Part shown: positions 53,421 to 64,000 of the stretch, in pieces | Numbering within the stretch: the stretch's first letter is position 1 | Layout of the letters: the number at the start of each line of letters is the position of its first letter | DNA from: Pithys albifrons albifrons | Taxonomy: Eukaryota > Chordata > Aves > Passeriformes > Thamnophilidae | NCBI RefSeq assembly: GCF_047495875.1 | Contig: NC_092463.1 | Location: forward strand, 22,991,224 to 23,055,223 | Length of the DNA: 64,000 nucleotides | Direction of reading: 5' to 3' | Program-made: the position numbers and the translations under genes | Notes under the pieces: generated by a model | What the model was told of the DNA's origin: nothing | Databases searched by the model: none | Seen by the model: only the letters and a program-made list of their open reading frames with translations

Positions 53421-53532
53421 GTTAAATGCCACCCTGACACCCGATCCCGTCAGATCTCGGAAGCTCAGCAGGGTCAGGCCCGGTTAGTACTTGGATGGGA
53501 GACCTCCTGGGAATACCGGGTGCTGTAGGTTC
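53421..53532 (+). pseudogene. 5S rRNA pseudogene
   Basis: The 3' two thirds is close to vertebrate 5S rRNA: AGATCTCGGAAGCTCAGCAG, GGTTAGTACTTGGATGGGAG, ACCTCCTGGGAATACCGGGT, ending GCTGTAGGTT. The internal control region is nearly intact: box A with one change and a perfect IE/box C core. The 5' end is degenerate: the usual GCCTACGGCCATACC is replaced by TTAAATGCC, and bases are missing before CCCGATC. Helix I therefore cannot form with the conserved 3' strand, so this is a pseudogene rather than a functional copy. No clean terminal T-run follows directly. Confidence 0.88.
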
Positions 53533-55434
53533 TAGTCCTGAGGACTTCACTGTCACTGTCCAAGCTCACTCGGCCATGGCAGATGAACCTTAGGAGCAAA
53601 GTGGGGCCAGTTCTGCGCACGCTGTGCCTCACCTAAAAACTCCACTGCGCAGGCTCGAAGGACACACCCACGTGGGGAGAGCCCTTCCCAAATCTTTGTT
53701 CACGAAGCCTGGCCATACTGGGAAATACCATGAAAAGAACACTATGGGCCAATGTCAGAAGAAAGGCTGCACATAAAATACAGCAGTTGGTCGTGGCCCA
53801 GAGCTACAAGATCAGCCACATACACACATGTGTGCTCAATACTGCTATGATACATCGGTCTATTCTGCAGGCTCTGGGAAGACTTGATGGTGTTGAAACT
53901 CAGTGGTGAAACTGTGCAGGACTGTTAGAGGAAATAAAAAATGGCAGTTATATTTTCTTAGAGAATTCATTGGGTTGTTCCCTACATTATTTTCTGCCTT
54001 TTTTTATTTGGAAAAAATACTTTCATCACTCAAAGGAAGGAAAAGATATCAACAACATGAGAATCACAAATTTATTTAGTGAGGGCTTTAACAACACAAG
54101 CCAGTCTCTGAAAACAAGGTCACAGTGCTGGAAGTAACTGTGCCAAATTGTCAGGAGATGGGACTATACTTCTTTTCCAGCTTCAGTGAGTCTTAGGACA
54201 AAGAGAGAAGAGGGCCTGGATCCTCAAAGCTTATAAATTATGGTCTCTATCCAAAAGATAGATGCTGTAACATTACCTGATGTGAAGCAGAAAAAGTGGA
54301 GGAAGTACAATAATTCACATTCAGACAGAAATGTCAAAAGTTCTCAAAAGCCTCTCTTTAGGCCTTTAGATGGAGAATAGTGTTTAAATAACTGGTTTTA
54401 AGAAATGAGACTTTTTCATGGGCTGTTTTATAAAAGGAATAAACATTTCACTAAAAGTTTATTGAAATGGTAATTGCTAATAAAATATGTATTACCAAAA
54501 CCTCTAGAAGCACTATAAATACAGGAACAGTTTCATTGTATTTTGCACAGCTATTCATCCCGGTATAGTAACATAATTCCATGAAAAGCTGATAACTAAA
54601 CTGACCTCAGCAGTAGCACTTCAGGGCACTTCTGTTGCTCAGGCTCCTGACATATCCGTCACATTCTGCAATCAACAGTATCCTTGCACAGAAGCTTCTG
54701 GTTTCAGGGAGACTTTGGTTAGATAAGCAAATCACTAGCAAAAATGTTGGGGGATTTTACTCCTACCCGCCTTCCCCGCCTTCTTGGTTTGTGAGTAATG
54801 AAAGTTACTGATCACATATGTGACCAAGAGATTCATGAAGCATCATTCAGACAGCAAGATGTCTTTCCTGTTGGCCGTGTCCACACAGCTCACTCACACA
54901 AGGTACAAACTGCCTTGACAGACAAGGACTGTAATGGCAGGACTGTGACAGGAACATCACAGTTGATCATACCATGACTGCAATGTGCAATTCCTCTGTT
55001 ACTTAAAGAGTACAGTACATCTCTGACATATTATACACTACTTGCAGCAGTAGCTGGAGCGTGCCAAGCTCTTTCCAGATGCTCTACAGGCTGTTCTTGT
55101 GGCTTACTAAACCCACCTCCTGTCCTTCCTCACCAAGTATCCTGTGCTCAGGTCAGTGCTGTGTACCAGGGGTAGCCCATCTCCTGCACACACAGCCCCA
55201 CAGGGACAGCATGGCAAGCACAGACACTGCTGTTATGGGCACATCCTGCTTTGCTTCAGGAACAATATTTACATTGGAAATGCAGTGCTGCAGTTTTATC
55301 TACAGCACTAGCACAGTTAGGTAAGAAATGCAGTGGTGTCAACCAAGTGATATGGTCACGGGGTCCATCCACATGGGATCCACTCACACTGGGATCCATC
55401 CACATCGAAAGATGGGGCAAGACTATCTACAAGA

Positions 55435-55700
55435 GCATGTAGTGACAGGACAAGGGGGAATGGGTTCAAAATGGCAGTAGGATTAGATTAGTTACTGGGG
55501 AAAAATCCTGTACTGTGAGGATGGTGAAGCACTGAAATAGGTTGCCCACAGAGATTGTAGATGCCCCATCCCTGGAGGTGTTCAAGGCCAGGCTGGATGG
55601 GGCTCTGAGCAATCTGGTGTAGTGGAAGGTGTCTGCCCATGGCAGGGAGGTTGGAGTTAGATGATCTTCAAGGTCCCCTCCCAAGCCAAACCATCCTATG
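55435..55700 (+). mobile_element. CR1 LINE 3' tail
   Basis: Typical CR1 end: AGTGACAGGACAAGGGGGAA, then CCCCATCCCTGGAGGTGTTC, AAGGCCAGGCTGGATGGGGC and GATGATCTTCAAGGTCCC. About 265 bases, plus orientation, with a decayed 3' end. Confidence 0.9.
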
Positions 55701-58700
55701 AGAGAATGTGACAATACTTAAGATTTGATGACAAGGTATACTTAATTGTTACTGCTTAAGCACAGAGTCAGGAAAAACTATCAGGGAGACCCTCTGCTGA
55801 GTCTTGATGTTCAGAAAGGATCCCCTTGCTTTCTAAACTCCTTTCTTGTGGGCAGTTTAGGTGTGGCTGTCTTCTTAGAGTCCAACTTAAGGCAGATAGA
55901 GTTGTCAAGACTACTGCTGGTGCCTGTTGCTCAAGCAGAAAAGTGGGAGGGGAAAGCACACTGTCACACTAGACACTAAACAGACGAGGATGAAAAAGAC
56001 CCTTTAGTGTGACCACAGCATCAGTACTGCCCTACTCAATGATTGCTCTTGGTGCTTTGCTGTGAGATCTGCAGAGCCCTGTGTGCACTATCTGGCAGCT
56101 ACTCCACTTTCTAAAGAGGATTTATTTATGATGAAGGGAACCAATATGTACATTAGTTATTCCAGAATTACTGATCCTCAACTGCACATCTTGTTGCAGG
56201 CTAGCAGGCTATCATCACTAAAACCTCTTCTCTTTATGTTGTGGTCTCCCTGTTGCTAACTCACAGTTACTTTTTTCTCCCATCTGTTGCTCATATTAAT
56301 GTTTGAAATATATTTTGTCGTGTTGTAAAAAATTAGTAAGGCCTCCTTACAACCAATTTTGTTCACTCACTGACACATAAATAGTATGTCCCAGTATTCA
56401 AGCCATTAGTTAATGTTTTTTGTTAAGATAATTTGCACTGTAGATGGCCAACATACTGCTCAGTTCCTGCTTTCTGAAGAGTGGACCAACCTTTAATAAG
56501 GCTAAGGTCACTTTTTTGGAACTGTGTCCATCTACCTGGTCTCATTGACTTAAGCCAAATAGCAGCACTGAATGTGGAATGTTATCCCAATCGGTATGTG
56601 CCCAGTCGGCAATGAAGTGTGCCCACAGACAGGCCTGCTGCAGTAGAACTGAAAGCATTTGGGATGTGTTGTTCCACTGCTCAAGTTTACAAGAAGTACC
56701 CGGTATCTCTTATGACCATAAGATAATTTTAGGAATACTTCATCTGCAGGAAATGGAAGCTTCACGGTTGTACAGAATAATTCCTCCTTTTGTTTCTTTT
56801 CTTTAATTTCCACATTACACAAGTATGTTGTTTCTCAGGTATTCAGATAGCGCTAATTATCCAAGTGACAACTTCTCTTTGGAATGATAGTGTCTTTATT
56901 AATTTTCTGAGAAGTCCAATAGCTTGGCTGTGTAGCCAGTCATTAACAGCAGCCATTCCCATTCAAAAGCAAACCCATAGTTTGATACAAGACAGTCTGT
57001 AGCAAAAGAATTGTATAAAAATTAGCTGGTATAATTGTTTAGTTTTAATAATGGTAACAATCTCTTGGGTATTTTTTATGTCAGAGAAGATAATAAACTC
57101 TCCATTGTTTTCTCAGTTTTTTTGCTTTAGGTGTAATGTAGCAGCAGGAGTTTAAAATGCATGTGTTTTACTGAGGACGGAGACTTAAATTGCTTGAATC
57201 AGGGGTCACTGGTACTGATTACATTTAGTCGCATTCTTTGGAAGCCTGTAATACATGTTCTTATGAAAGGTTATTAGTGTCAGACATAGGCTTGTAGCAA
57301 ATTAATGCCTGGGACCCATTTAATTCATGAACAAGTAAGACCAAAATGTGTAAAAGAGCTTAGTTGCCCAGCTTCAGGTGCTCAGGAAGCTGAGTTACTG
57401 TGCACTGAGTCTAGAAGGCAGCCACATTTGTTTCTTTGAAGCTTTACCCTGTGTGCTTGTCTCCTTGTAACTGTGTGTGCAGGTAACCTCCAACCATGGC
57501 CTGCACTCGGCCAGTTATCACAGTGATAACAGACCTGATGGGGTGGGTTTGAGGTGAACATTGTTACATATCTAGTTGCTGAGAGACTTACTCATTCTTG
57601 TGGGCAATTAGGGTAGAAAATGAATCTCTGGATGAGTTCACTTTTATCCCCACTGCTTATACCCTTCCTTCTTGTCTCACTACCCCTACTAAAGCCACTC
57701 TACAGAGAATTTATCACAAGGTGCCTTAGGAACAACGAGCATGTCTGAAGTAAGAGTCATAGGTCATTAATTCAAGGGATTTCTTCTCATTTCTCTGCCC
57801 ATTTGGGTAGCAGGGAGGCATTTCCTAAGGTCAGGCAAGGAGAGGCCCTGTGGGCTGTGCCTGGAGATCTAAGGTGCTTATAGACTGCCTTGTTACTGTA
57901 ATATGAATAGTCAATGGTATTGGAGTTTCCTGGCCCCATATGTTCTTTGTCTTTTAAAATCATATGCTGCTGTCAGATATCTAGGAAGACCAGAGGACTA
58001 CTCCTTTTGATATTCTGATGTTCTAAACCCAAGGACCAGAGGAACACTACTCAGACATAGAAGAATGTTCCTTGTTGGCCATTCATAATTTTCTCTAAAA
58101 AGAGTGTTGGAATCCAGCATTGTGAGTGGTGTGTGGTTATGGATATTGAGACTGGATAAGAGACCAAAGCAACAAAGTTGTTTGTTTAGTTTTTTGATTT
58201 CTTCTACAAGTGTGAAAGAAAAGACTGCTTCTCCTTTTCTTGTATGTAGGAAGATATTTGATGTGGCAATGTCATGTAGATGAATGAGAACTTTCCTAAC
58301 TGGCAGAATGAAAAACTGGCAACTGATTGTGTTAAATACATTGGCTAATTAGACTATGAAAGAAGCCAGTTTAGCAGGAGTCAAAATGCTAAGTCATTTA
58401 TTTTAAAAAGTTGATTTGCACTAAACACAAATTAAATAAAGTTTTAGAAGGTACATAAAACTGCAAAGTTCAAATGTGTATTGCAAGGGGGAGAATTTTC
58501 TGTGGGGATATACCATATTTGCCTGGAAAGAGTCCATGACTACTTATTCTGAAACAACGGGGCTGTTGCAGCTCAAGATACAACATTAATGTCTCCAGGT
58601 GGATGGTGGATCTGACTCCTCTTGGCTTTTCTACATTCCATTCTGGGTTTTACATGATGCTTTCTCAAAAGCATCATACAAAAAATGTACCCTTTATTGG

Positions 58701-60734
58701 GCTGGGAGAGAGGAAGAATTTTGTGATTCATCAGTGAAGGTTATCTGTTTTAACCCCACCTGGACTGGTGAGTCAAGTCCCTTGGACTGGTAGCAGCTTG
58801 CCAGCCACAAAGGACCAGAGCTAAGGATGCCTTGGCAAGTAATGACCTTGAAGTTTAGGAGCTACATTTGGAAATTATAAATAGCTGGAGATGGTCTCCC
58901 TGCAACCTCCAGGGTGCTGTGGTGACTCTGCCCTCCTCAGAGGAAAGCAGGCTGCCCTCCACGCACAGCTCCAAGCCTCTAGCATAGTCCTTCAGTGGGG
59001 AGCTGGTCATACCTTTTTCAGACCTATGTTCTTGTGAACTGTGATGGTTGTCTGTCAGTCCTTATCTATGTGATGTGAATGTTTTTGATGTCCTGTGATT
59101 TCAAAATTGAGTGCTAACTGATTGCTTTTCATGGATTCCCAAGATGAGAGTTTTAAATAGGGAAGAGGATATTTGAACAAAATGCAGCACTGGACCTCTT
59201 GCCAAAGGGCATATATGAAGACTATATTTATAGTGTACTTTCCTTCTACACTTGGTTTGTATTGTTTATATTTGATGTGTTGTGGTTGATTTGTAATAAC
59301 ATATTGAAACTTATTCCCTTCAAATAAACTTTTTACTATACAACCAAGAAGTTTGTCTTCTATTTAAAACAAGTGAATATCTTGATATGAAAAACTGAAC
59401 TACAGACTTTCCGATAAAACAAGAATACAATTAAACTTAGTTTTTCAAACAAAGTAGAGGCAAACACTTTGCAGTGTGCTGGACATTCTGGTTGCAAGTG
59501 GATAGAAAAATGCCCTTTTGTCAGCTGGTGATGACAGTTTCAGCCAGGAAACTTTTCATCTTGTTAAAATGATTAGCTGGGATATTTTTCTTCAAACTTC
59601 AAAAGAAATCTTAACATCTTAAAATTCTCTACAGTGCTTGAGATTGAACTGAATGCTTGAAGAACTGGAGAGGAAAAGCAAGTAGCCAAGCTTATATAAT
59701 GGACAAGTATAGTTTGAATACTTTATATTCCAGTGGTTCATTAGTGGTACTTGTCACTTCCATTTGCAGAGATCCCCTACTACTTCAGCTTTCAATTTGA
59801 AGGACTAAAAAACATCACTTCAGTTACCAGATATTCCTGAAATTGTTTAGAGGAAAATGTTTGCCCTTCATAGCTCCTCATAGCTGCTTTGTTCATCAGT
59901 TTTATCATACTACAAAGATAATATTTACATGTACTGAAGCAAGCACTTTCTGTTCAAAATGAGGAATGATGCCTGCAGCCAGAGTAATCCTTTCTCACCT
60001 ATCTCATTAGGAAGTTTGGCAGGACAAGTGCTGCAGAGGTTTAGTTCTCCCAGTTCTAGGGTGACATTTCCTTGGAGCACTTTTATTAAATAATTGATGG
60101 GCAGGAGCAATCATAAAGTATGTTGATCAAAGGGATGGATGATTCTGCAAAGTTAAAGATGTTTCATAGCATTTTCAGACCACCAAACAGAAATACTGCT
60201 ATAGCTACTTGATTACCATGTACTTAATTACCACATATGGCCCAGAGGAAAGCTAAGAAAAATAAATGATACATTAGTTCTTCGTGCCCCACACTCTGTA
60301 ATTTTTGTGGTTAGGCTGCAGCAGAAATGCTCTGATCAAGAGCGGCTCAGTGAAGGCCTTGCAGCAGACTTTGTTGGCTCTGCCAGGTAAACAACTCTTC
60401 CTTGTTTTAGCTGCACAAGGAGAATATTGTTCTTTGGCTGCTGAAGTCCTGTGATTGCTTTTAGTGGTGTTTGATTATCAATAGCAGTGTTCAGCTTATC
60501 AGAGCTACCTCTTATACAGGTGGTGTTGGATACACAGTGGAGTCTCTGTAGTAATACATACATGCACATGTAATTCCTGTCTAGGTATCTGCCAGCATCC
60601 TGCCTTCCTTTGATAGGAACCCTGACTGCAAAGCAAAATAAGCAAGGTTTGCATCTGCTCCTTTTCACGAAGGCTACAAGAAATGTGTACAGATAAGATC
60701 AGTTAGGAATTGTCCAGCAAATTATCCCACTCTG

Positions 60735-61176
60735 GGAAAGGAATGTGTGGTTTGGGCTCTAGAAACAGTGGTCAGGAGCACAAATCCTACGAGGAGCGGC
60801 TGAGAGAGCTGTGGTTGTTTAGCGTGGAGAAGAGGAAGTTCAGGGGAGCCCTTACTGCTTTCCACAACCCTCTGAGAGGAGGGTGTGGCCAGCTGGGGGG
60901 CTGACTCTTATCCCAGGGAACCAGTGACAAGAAGAGAGGACATGATGTTAAGCTGCATCAGGGAAGGTTCAGGTTGGACATTAGGAGGAATTTATTCACA
61001 GAATGTATGACTAGAAATTGCCCAGGCAGGTGGTGGAGTCACTGCCCCTGGAGCTGTTTTAAGGAAAGACTGGACATGGCATTTAGTGCCATGGCCTAGT
61101 TGACAGGGTGGTGTTCAGCCATAGGTTGGACTCGATGTTCTCAGAGGTCTTTTCCAGCCTGATTCTGTGATTTTGT
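60735..61176 (+). mobile_element. CR1 LINE 3' fragment next to a CpG promoter
   Basis: CR1 ORF2 terminus (KSYEERLRELWLFSVEKRKF) followed by the 3' UTR-like GGAGGAATTTATTCACAG and TGGACTCGATGTTCTCAG, ending CCTGATTCTGTGATTTTG. Plus orientation. It ends some 20 bases before the CpG island of the downstream gene. Confidence 0.88.
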
Positions 61177-61195
61177 TACGGGTATAATTTGGTAC

Positions 61196-61522
61196 AAAGG
61201 CAACGGGTGGGCCCTGCATCGGGGGGCCAGCAGCCGGCCCTGCTCCTCTGACCTGCTCGCTAGGGCTGCCACCGGCACCGCCGTGCCCCTCTGCCTCTGC
61301 CTCTGCCTCTGCCTCTGCCCCTGCCCCTGCCCCTGCCCCTGCCCCTCTGCCCCTGCCCCTCTGCCCCTGCCCCTCTGCCCCTGCCCCGGGGCTCGGCCGC
61401 TCCCGGCGCGGCCGGGGCAGGGTGTGCCCCGCGGGTCCCTCCCCAGCTGTGCGGCCGGGGCCACCCCCCCCCGCGCCGCGGCGCTTTAATTGCCGGCCAG
61501 GGGGCCCGCCCTGCCCGCCGCG
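61196..61522 (+). promoter_or_regulatory. CpG-island promoter of the terminal gene
   Basis: GC- and CpG-rich sequence immediately upstream of the ATG at 61523, without a TATA box. It includes the C-rich simple repeat at 61285-61386 and further GGCCGGGGC-type elements. The island continues through exon 1 to about 61700. Confidence 0.7.
61285..61386. repeat. (CTCTGC)n / (CCCTGC)n microsatellite
   Basis: About 100 bases of hexamer repeats passing from TCTGCC units to CCTGCC units with short CCCCTCTGCC interruptions, in the promoter of the terminal gene. It opens long artefactual frames on both strands. Confidence 0.93.
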
Positions 61523-64000
61523 ATGCTGCCCGCCCGCCGCCGGGGCTGGCCGGGGCCTCCGGGCCGCGCTCCGCAGGGCGGCCTCGCGTTCTACGTTCTG
61601 TGGGCTTTGAGGGAGCCGCCGCGGCGGCTCGGCAGGTGCGGCCCGCCCCTGTGCGGCTCCCCCGTGGCGCTCTCACGCCTTGCCTGGGCTCTAAAGCGGC
61701 CCCTGCCCGCACGGCTGCGCTGCCACAGCTCGTGGCGGCTCTCCCCAGTCTGCCGGTTATTCATTGCATCCTTAAGTAGCTTCATCTTTAAATGACACAA
61801 ACCCTCTCCTTTTTGCCCTTTCCTGGCATACGTATATTTTTGGGTCTTTTCATATGTTTTTTTTTACCTTTCATTTACTCCTTGATGATTGTTGGTTTTT
61901 CCTCCACTTGCAGCCAGTCCAGCAGGATGGGTTTCCAGGCTTGGCTGCCCCTGCCATTGCCAAAGCAGCTGGTGGTGTTCAGCCTGGGAGACTGGAGCTG
62001 TTACTCTGCAGATACAAGCATCGCGGTGGATGTCCTGGTGTCCCCAGACATTGAACCACAGCGTCTGGGCATGCTGGAGCCCACGCGCAGGTCATGGCAG
62101 GAGCTGCTGGGGTCTCACAAAGGGCATCCTGGAAAAGCTTTCTGATTGCTGGAGCAGCCTGTGTCTGCTGGTGTTGTCCCAAAGCTGCTCAGGCGTGCTG
62201 GCCCTCCACCATGGTGTTTCTCTCTACTGATGCTTTCAGCTTCCTTTTCAGCACTGGATTTCTTTTGGCTTTGGGCTCTTACCATCTAGTGTTGGAGCAG
62301 GAATTTTGCCCTGGGCAGTGGCACTTGTGGGCTGAAAAACCATGGTCCCTTTTGCAGGTCTCTGGTGTGGGAAGATGGCTGGAGAATGGATATTTTCATG
62401 GCCTCATGGAAAGAGATGGACAGAGGCAACCGTGTGAGGCTTGTCCTGACTGTCAATGGACAGGTAAAAGAATTGGCATTCATCTCTCCTGCCTGGGATC
62501 CCACATATTGTCACTTTTGAGCCATGGAATTTCCTCTCCCATCCTTTTCCTTCTTTTTGCTACTTCAAGGTAGAGCTGACAAATGTGCATCTGTTAATGC
62601 ATACCTGTGCTGAGCCCAAACCCTCTGTGGTGCTCCAGGCCTACCCTTTAAACATAGCTTTGCCAGAACACCTATGCTGCAGGAGACTGGCAGCAAAGAG
62701 CAGTTCACTTCCAGTTCCACTCTCTCCTGAGTCTTTGGTACTTACACAGTTGTTTTACCTTGTGCTGAAGCCCTTGGATTTAGCGTATTGCCATGCCTGG
62801 CTTTCCCTTTCTTTGTTTATTCTGTTGGTGTGGGAGATGAAATGTGGGCTATTCCATTGCAGGGAATCTGTCCCTTGGAAGATGTCTTTTTGCCCACCCT
62901 TTGTGGTTGGAGACAGTTGCTATGTCCTTTTATTTTGTCACTGTTTTCTGCCACAGCTGCTCCGAGGTGTCTGTAGCAGTACACCTTCCCACCCCTTCCT
63001 TGTCCCAGAGACCATGCAGTCACCAGTGCTTCCAGCAGATGACAGACCCATTGGCCAGGACCTGGAGGATCCTATTGTGGTATGTGTATCCTGGAGCCTT
63101 CCTCTTGGTATTTCACCCTCTCCTTAGTACCTTCTCCCTCACCAGTGGCCATTCAGTTGATGTCTAGAAGAAACACTTGGTGCTACTCTTTTAGTGAGAC
63201 ATGGCTAAGCAAGTTTTGGAGACAGAGGTTCACTTGTGCTAGAGAACAAGGTATTCTCCATTGAAATGCCTTTGGAAAGGTTGAAAGCAATGCTTGGTGG
63301 GATGATAGATCAGCCTGTTTCCTCCTGGTACAGAGGGCCTTTGTGCCTTTCCAGTTGCCTTGTTCAGCTGTGCCCCCCAGCCAGCAGTCTGAAAGCAGAC
63401 CACAGCAGCAGGTGGTACGTGCATTGCTCAGCATCTGTTTGGCAGTGGATACTGTTGACATGCTGGCCTTCAGGATTCCATGGGAAGATGAGCCTAAAAA
63501 CAAGCACTGCGTGAAACTAACCGCTGGCCCAGGAAGAGAGAATTCATAGTACCCTCAGATCTTATTCTTCAGAGCTGATTTGACTGGGACTCTTGTCACA
63601 GGTTAAGAGCCAGAGCTCAGAGGTGACTTCTAGAGCATTCAGGCCTGGGAGGAAGGATGTCCACACACAACTGAGGACACTGGTGATACCCTGTGCCCAT
63701 AAGCCACCATCTGACAAAGTGGAATCCAGTGAGGCCTGGAGGAAGAGTCCTGTCCAAGGATCACCAAGAGTCTATTCCAAGAAGCCCAGGAAAGTTTTAT
63801 TTGAACCCGCAGCATCTGAGAGAGATCTCGATGAAGAAGGTAAGTCTGGTAGCTTCCAGCATTGTTTTACAGGTCTTGTCTGAATGATCTGTCAATGCTG
63901 CTGGGCTGCAACTTTCCACTCCATTTTTCTGTACATCTCCAAGGCATGAGTGGCTTGTCTATCTTGGCTTGCAAATGCCGAGAATGTTCTTTATTCCAGG
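61523..64000 (+). CDS. Unrecognised multi-exon gene, 5' part only
   Basis: Six exons join with matching phases: 61523-61635 (ATG; phase 2), 61914-62090 (phase 2), 62358-62463 (0), 62570-62737 (0), 62957-63079 (0) and 63602-63839 (phase 1). They give about 308 aa so far. The start MLPARRRGWPGPPGRAPQ is basic and Pro/Gly-rich. Exons 2-4 look like a folded domain rich in beta-strand patterns (KQLVVFSLGDWSCYSADTSI, LVWEDGWRMDIFMASWKEMD, VRLVLTVNGQVELTNVHLLM). Exons 5-6 are polar and low-complexity-like (SPVLPADDRPIGQDLEDPIV, SPVQGSPRVYSKKPRKVLFE), suggesting a disordered linker with a nuclear-type basic patch. The donor after exon 4 (TTG|GTACTT) is weak and that boundary is the least certain. The final bases TTTATTCCAG|G look like the next acceptor, exon 7 starting at 64000. 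I recognise no family; it is not GSTZ1 or POMT2, the expected neighbours. Confidence 0.6.

Larger units (their letters stand above)
51260..60734. other. Gene-poor AT-rich interval
   Basis: About 9.5 kb without any exon I recognise on either strand. It holds CR1 fragments at 52670-53390 and 55435-55700 and a 5S rRNA pseudogene at 53421-53532. The remainder (53,540-55,430 and 55,700-60,730) is AT-rich sequence with scattered AATAAA hexamers and short, non-coding-looking open frames. In mammals GSTZ1 is the next gene after TMED8, convergent with it; no GSTZ1 exon is visible. Confidence 0.6.

Noticed and set aside
61260..61712. 150-codon minus-strand open frame rich in Gly/Arg/Gln
   Set aside because: Produced by the CCCTGC microsatellite and CpG island; no conserved motif.
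63404..63516. Possible extra exon of the terminal gene (frame VVRALLSICLAVDTVDMLAF)
   Set aside because: It has an acceptor and a phase-0 GT donor after AAGCACTGC, but the donor is weak and the five-to-six exon join is already in phase without it; left out pending transcript data.

Overview
The window is vertebrate nuclear DNA, most likely from a songbird (passerine). Short coding exons are separated by introns with GT..AG borders and genes start in CpG-rich promoters. CR1 LINE tails are scattered across it, and one tRNA-Ile/CR1 composite SINE of the TguSINE1 type lies in an AHSA1 intron. There is no bacterial or viral gene organisation.

Layout. 1-5831: no exon recognised; intron 1 or upstream sequence of ISM2. 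5832-9399: ISM2 (+), exons 2-6, with the signal-peptide exon not found. 9400-16322: ISM2 3' side and the gap between the convergent ISM2 and AHSA1 genes. 16542-23462: AHSA1 (-), all nine coding exons, with a 1 kb antisense CR1, the SINE and a CR1 tail in its introns. 23463-24224: shared divergent promoter. 24225-36813: VIPAS39 (+), 19 coding exons. 37700-40744: no gene seen, one CR1 fragment; the place where mammals carry NOXRED1. 40745-43786: SAMD15 (-), three coding exons. 43787-44116: second divergent promoter, with an RFX X-box. 44117-50907: TMED8 (+), six coding exons. 51260-61195: gene desert with three CR1 tails and a 5S rRNA pseudogene. 61196-64000: a CpG-island promoter and the first six exons of a plus-strand gene whose family I do not recognise; it runs off the window.

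The order ISM2-AHSA1-VIPAS39-SAMD15-TMED8 matches, inverted, the block I recall from human 14q24.3. The genes are functionally independent: a secreted factor (ISM2), an Hsp90 co-chaperone (AHSA1), an endosome/lysosome trafficking subunit (VIPAS39), a SAM-domain protein (SAMD15) and a GOLD-domain protein (TMED8). They share promoters in two head-to-head pairs. I built all exon models by hand from splice signals, reading-phase agreement and protein similarity. Summed coding lengths are AHSA1 340 aa, VIPAS39 491 aa, TMED8 314 aa, SAMD15 189 aa, and ISM2 452 aa without exon 1.
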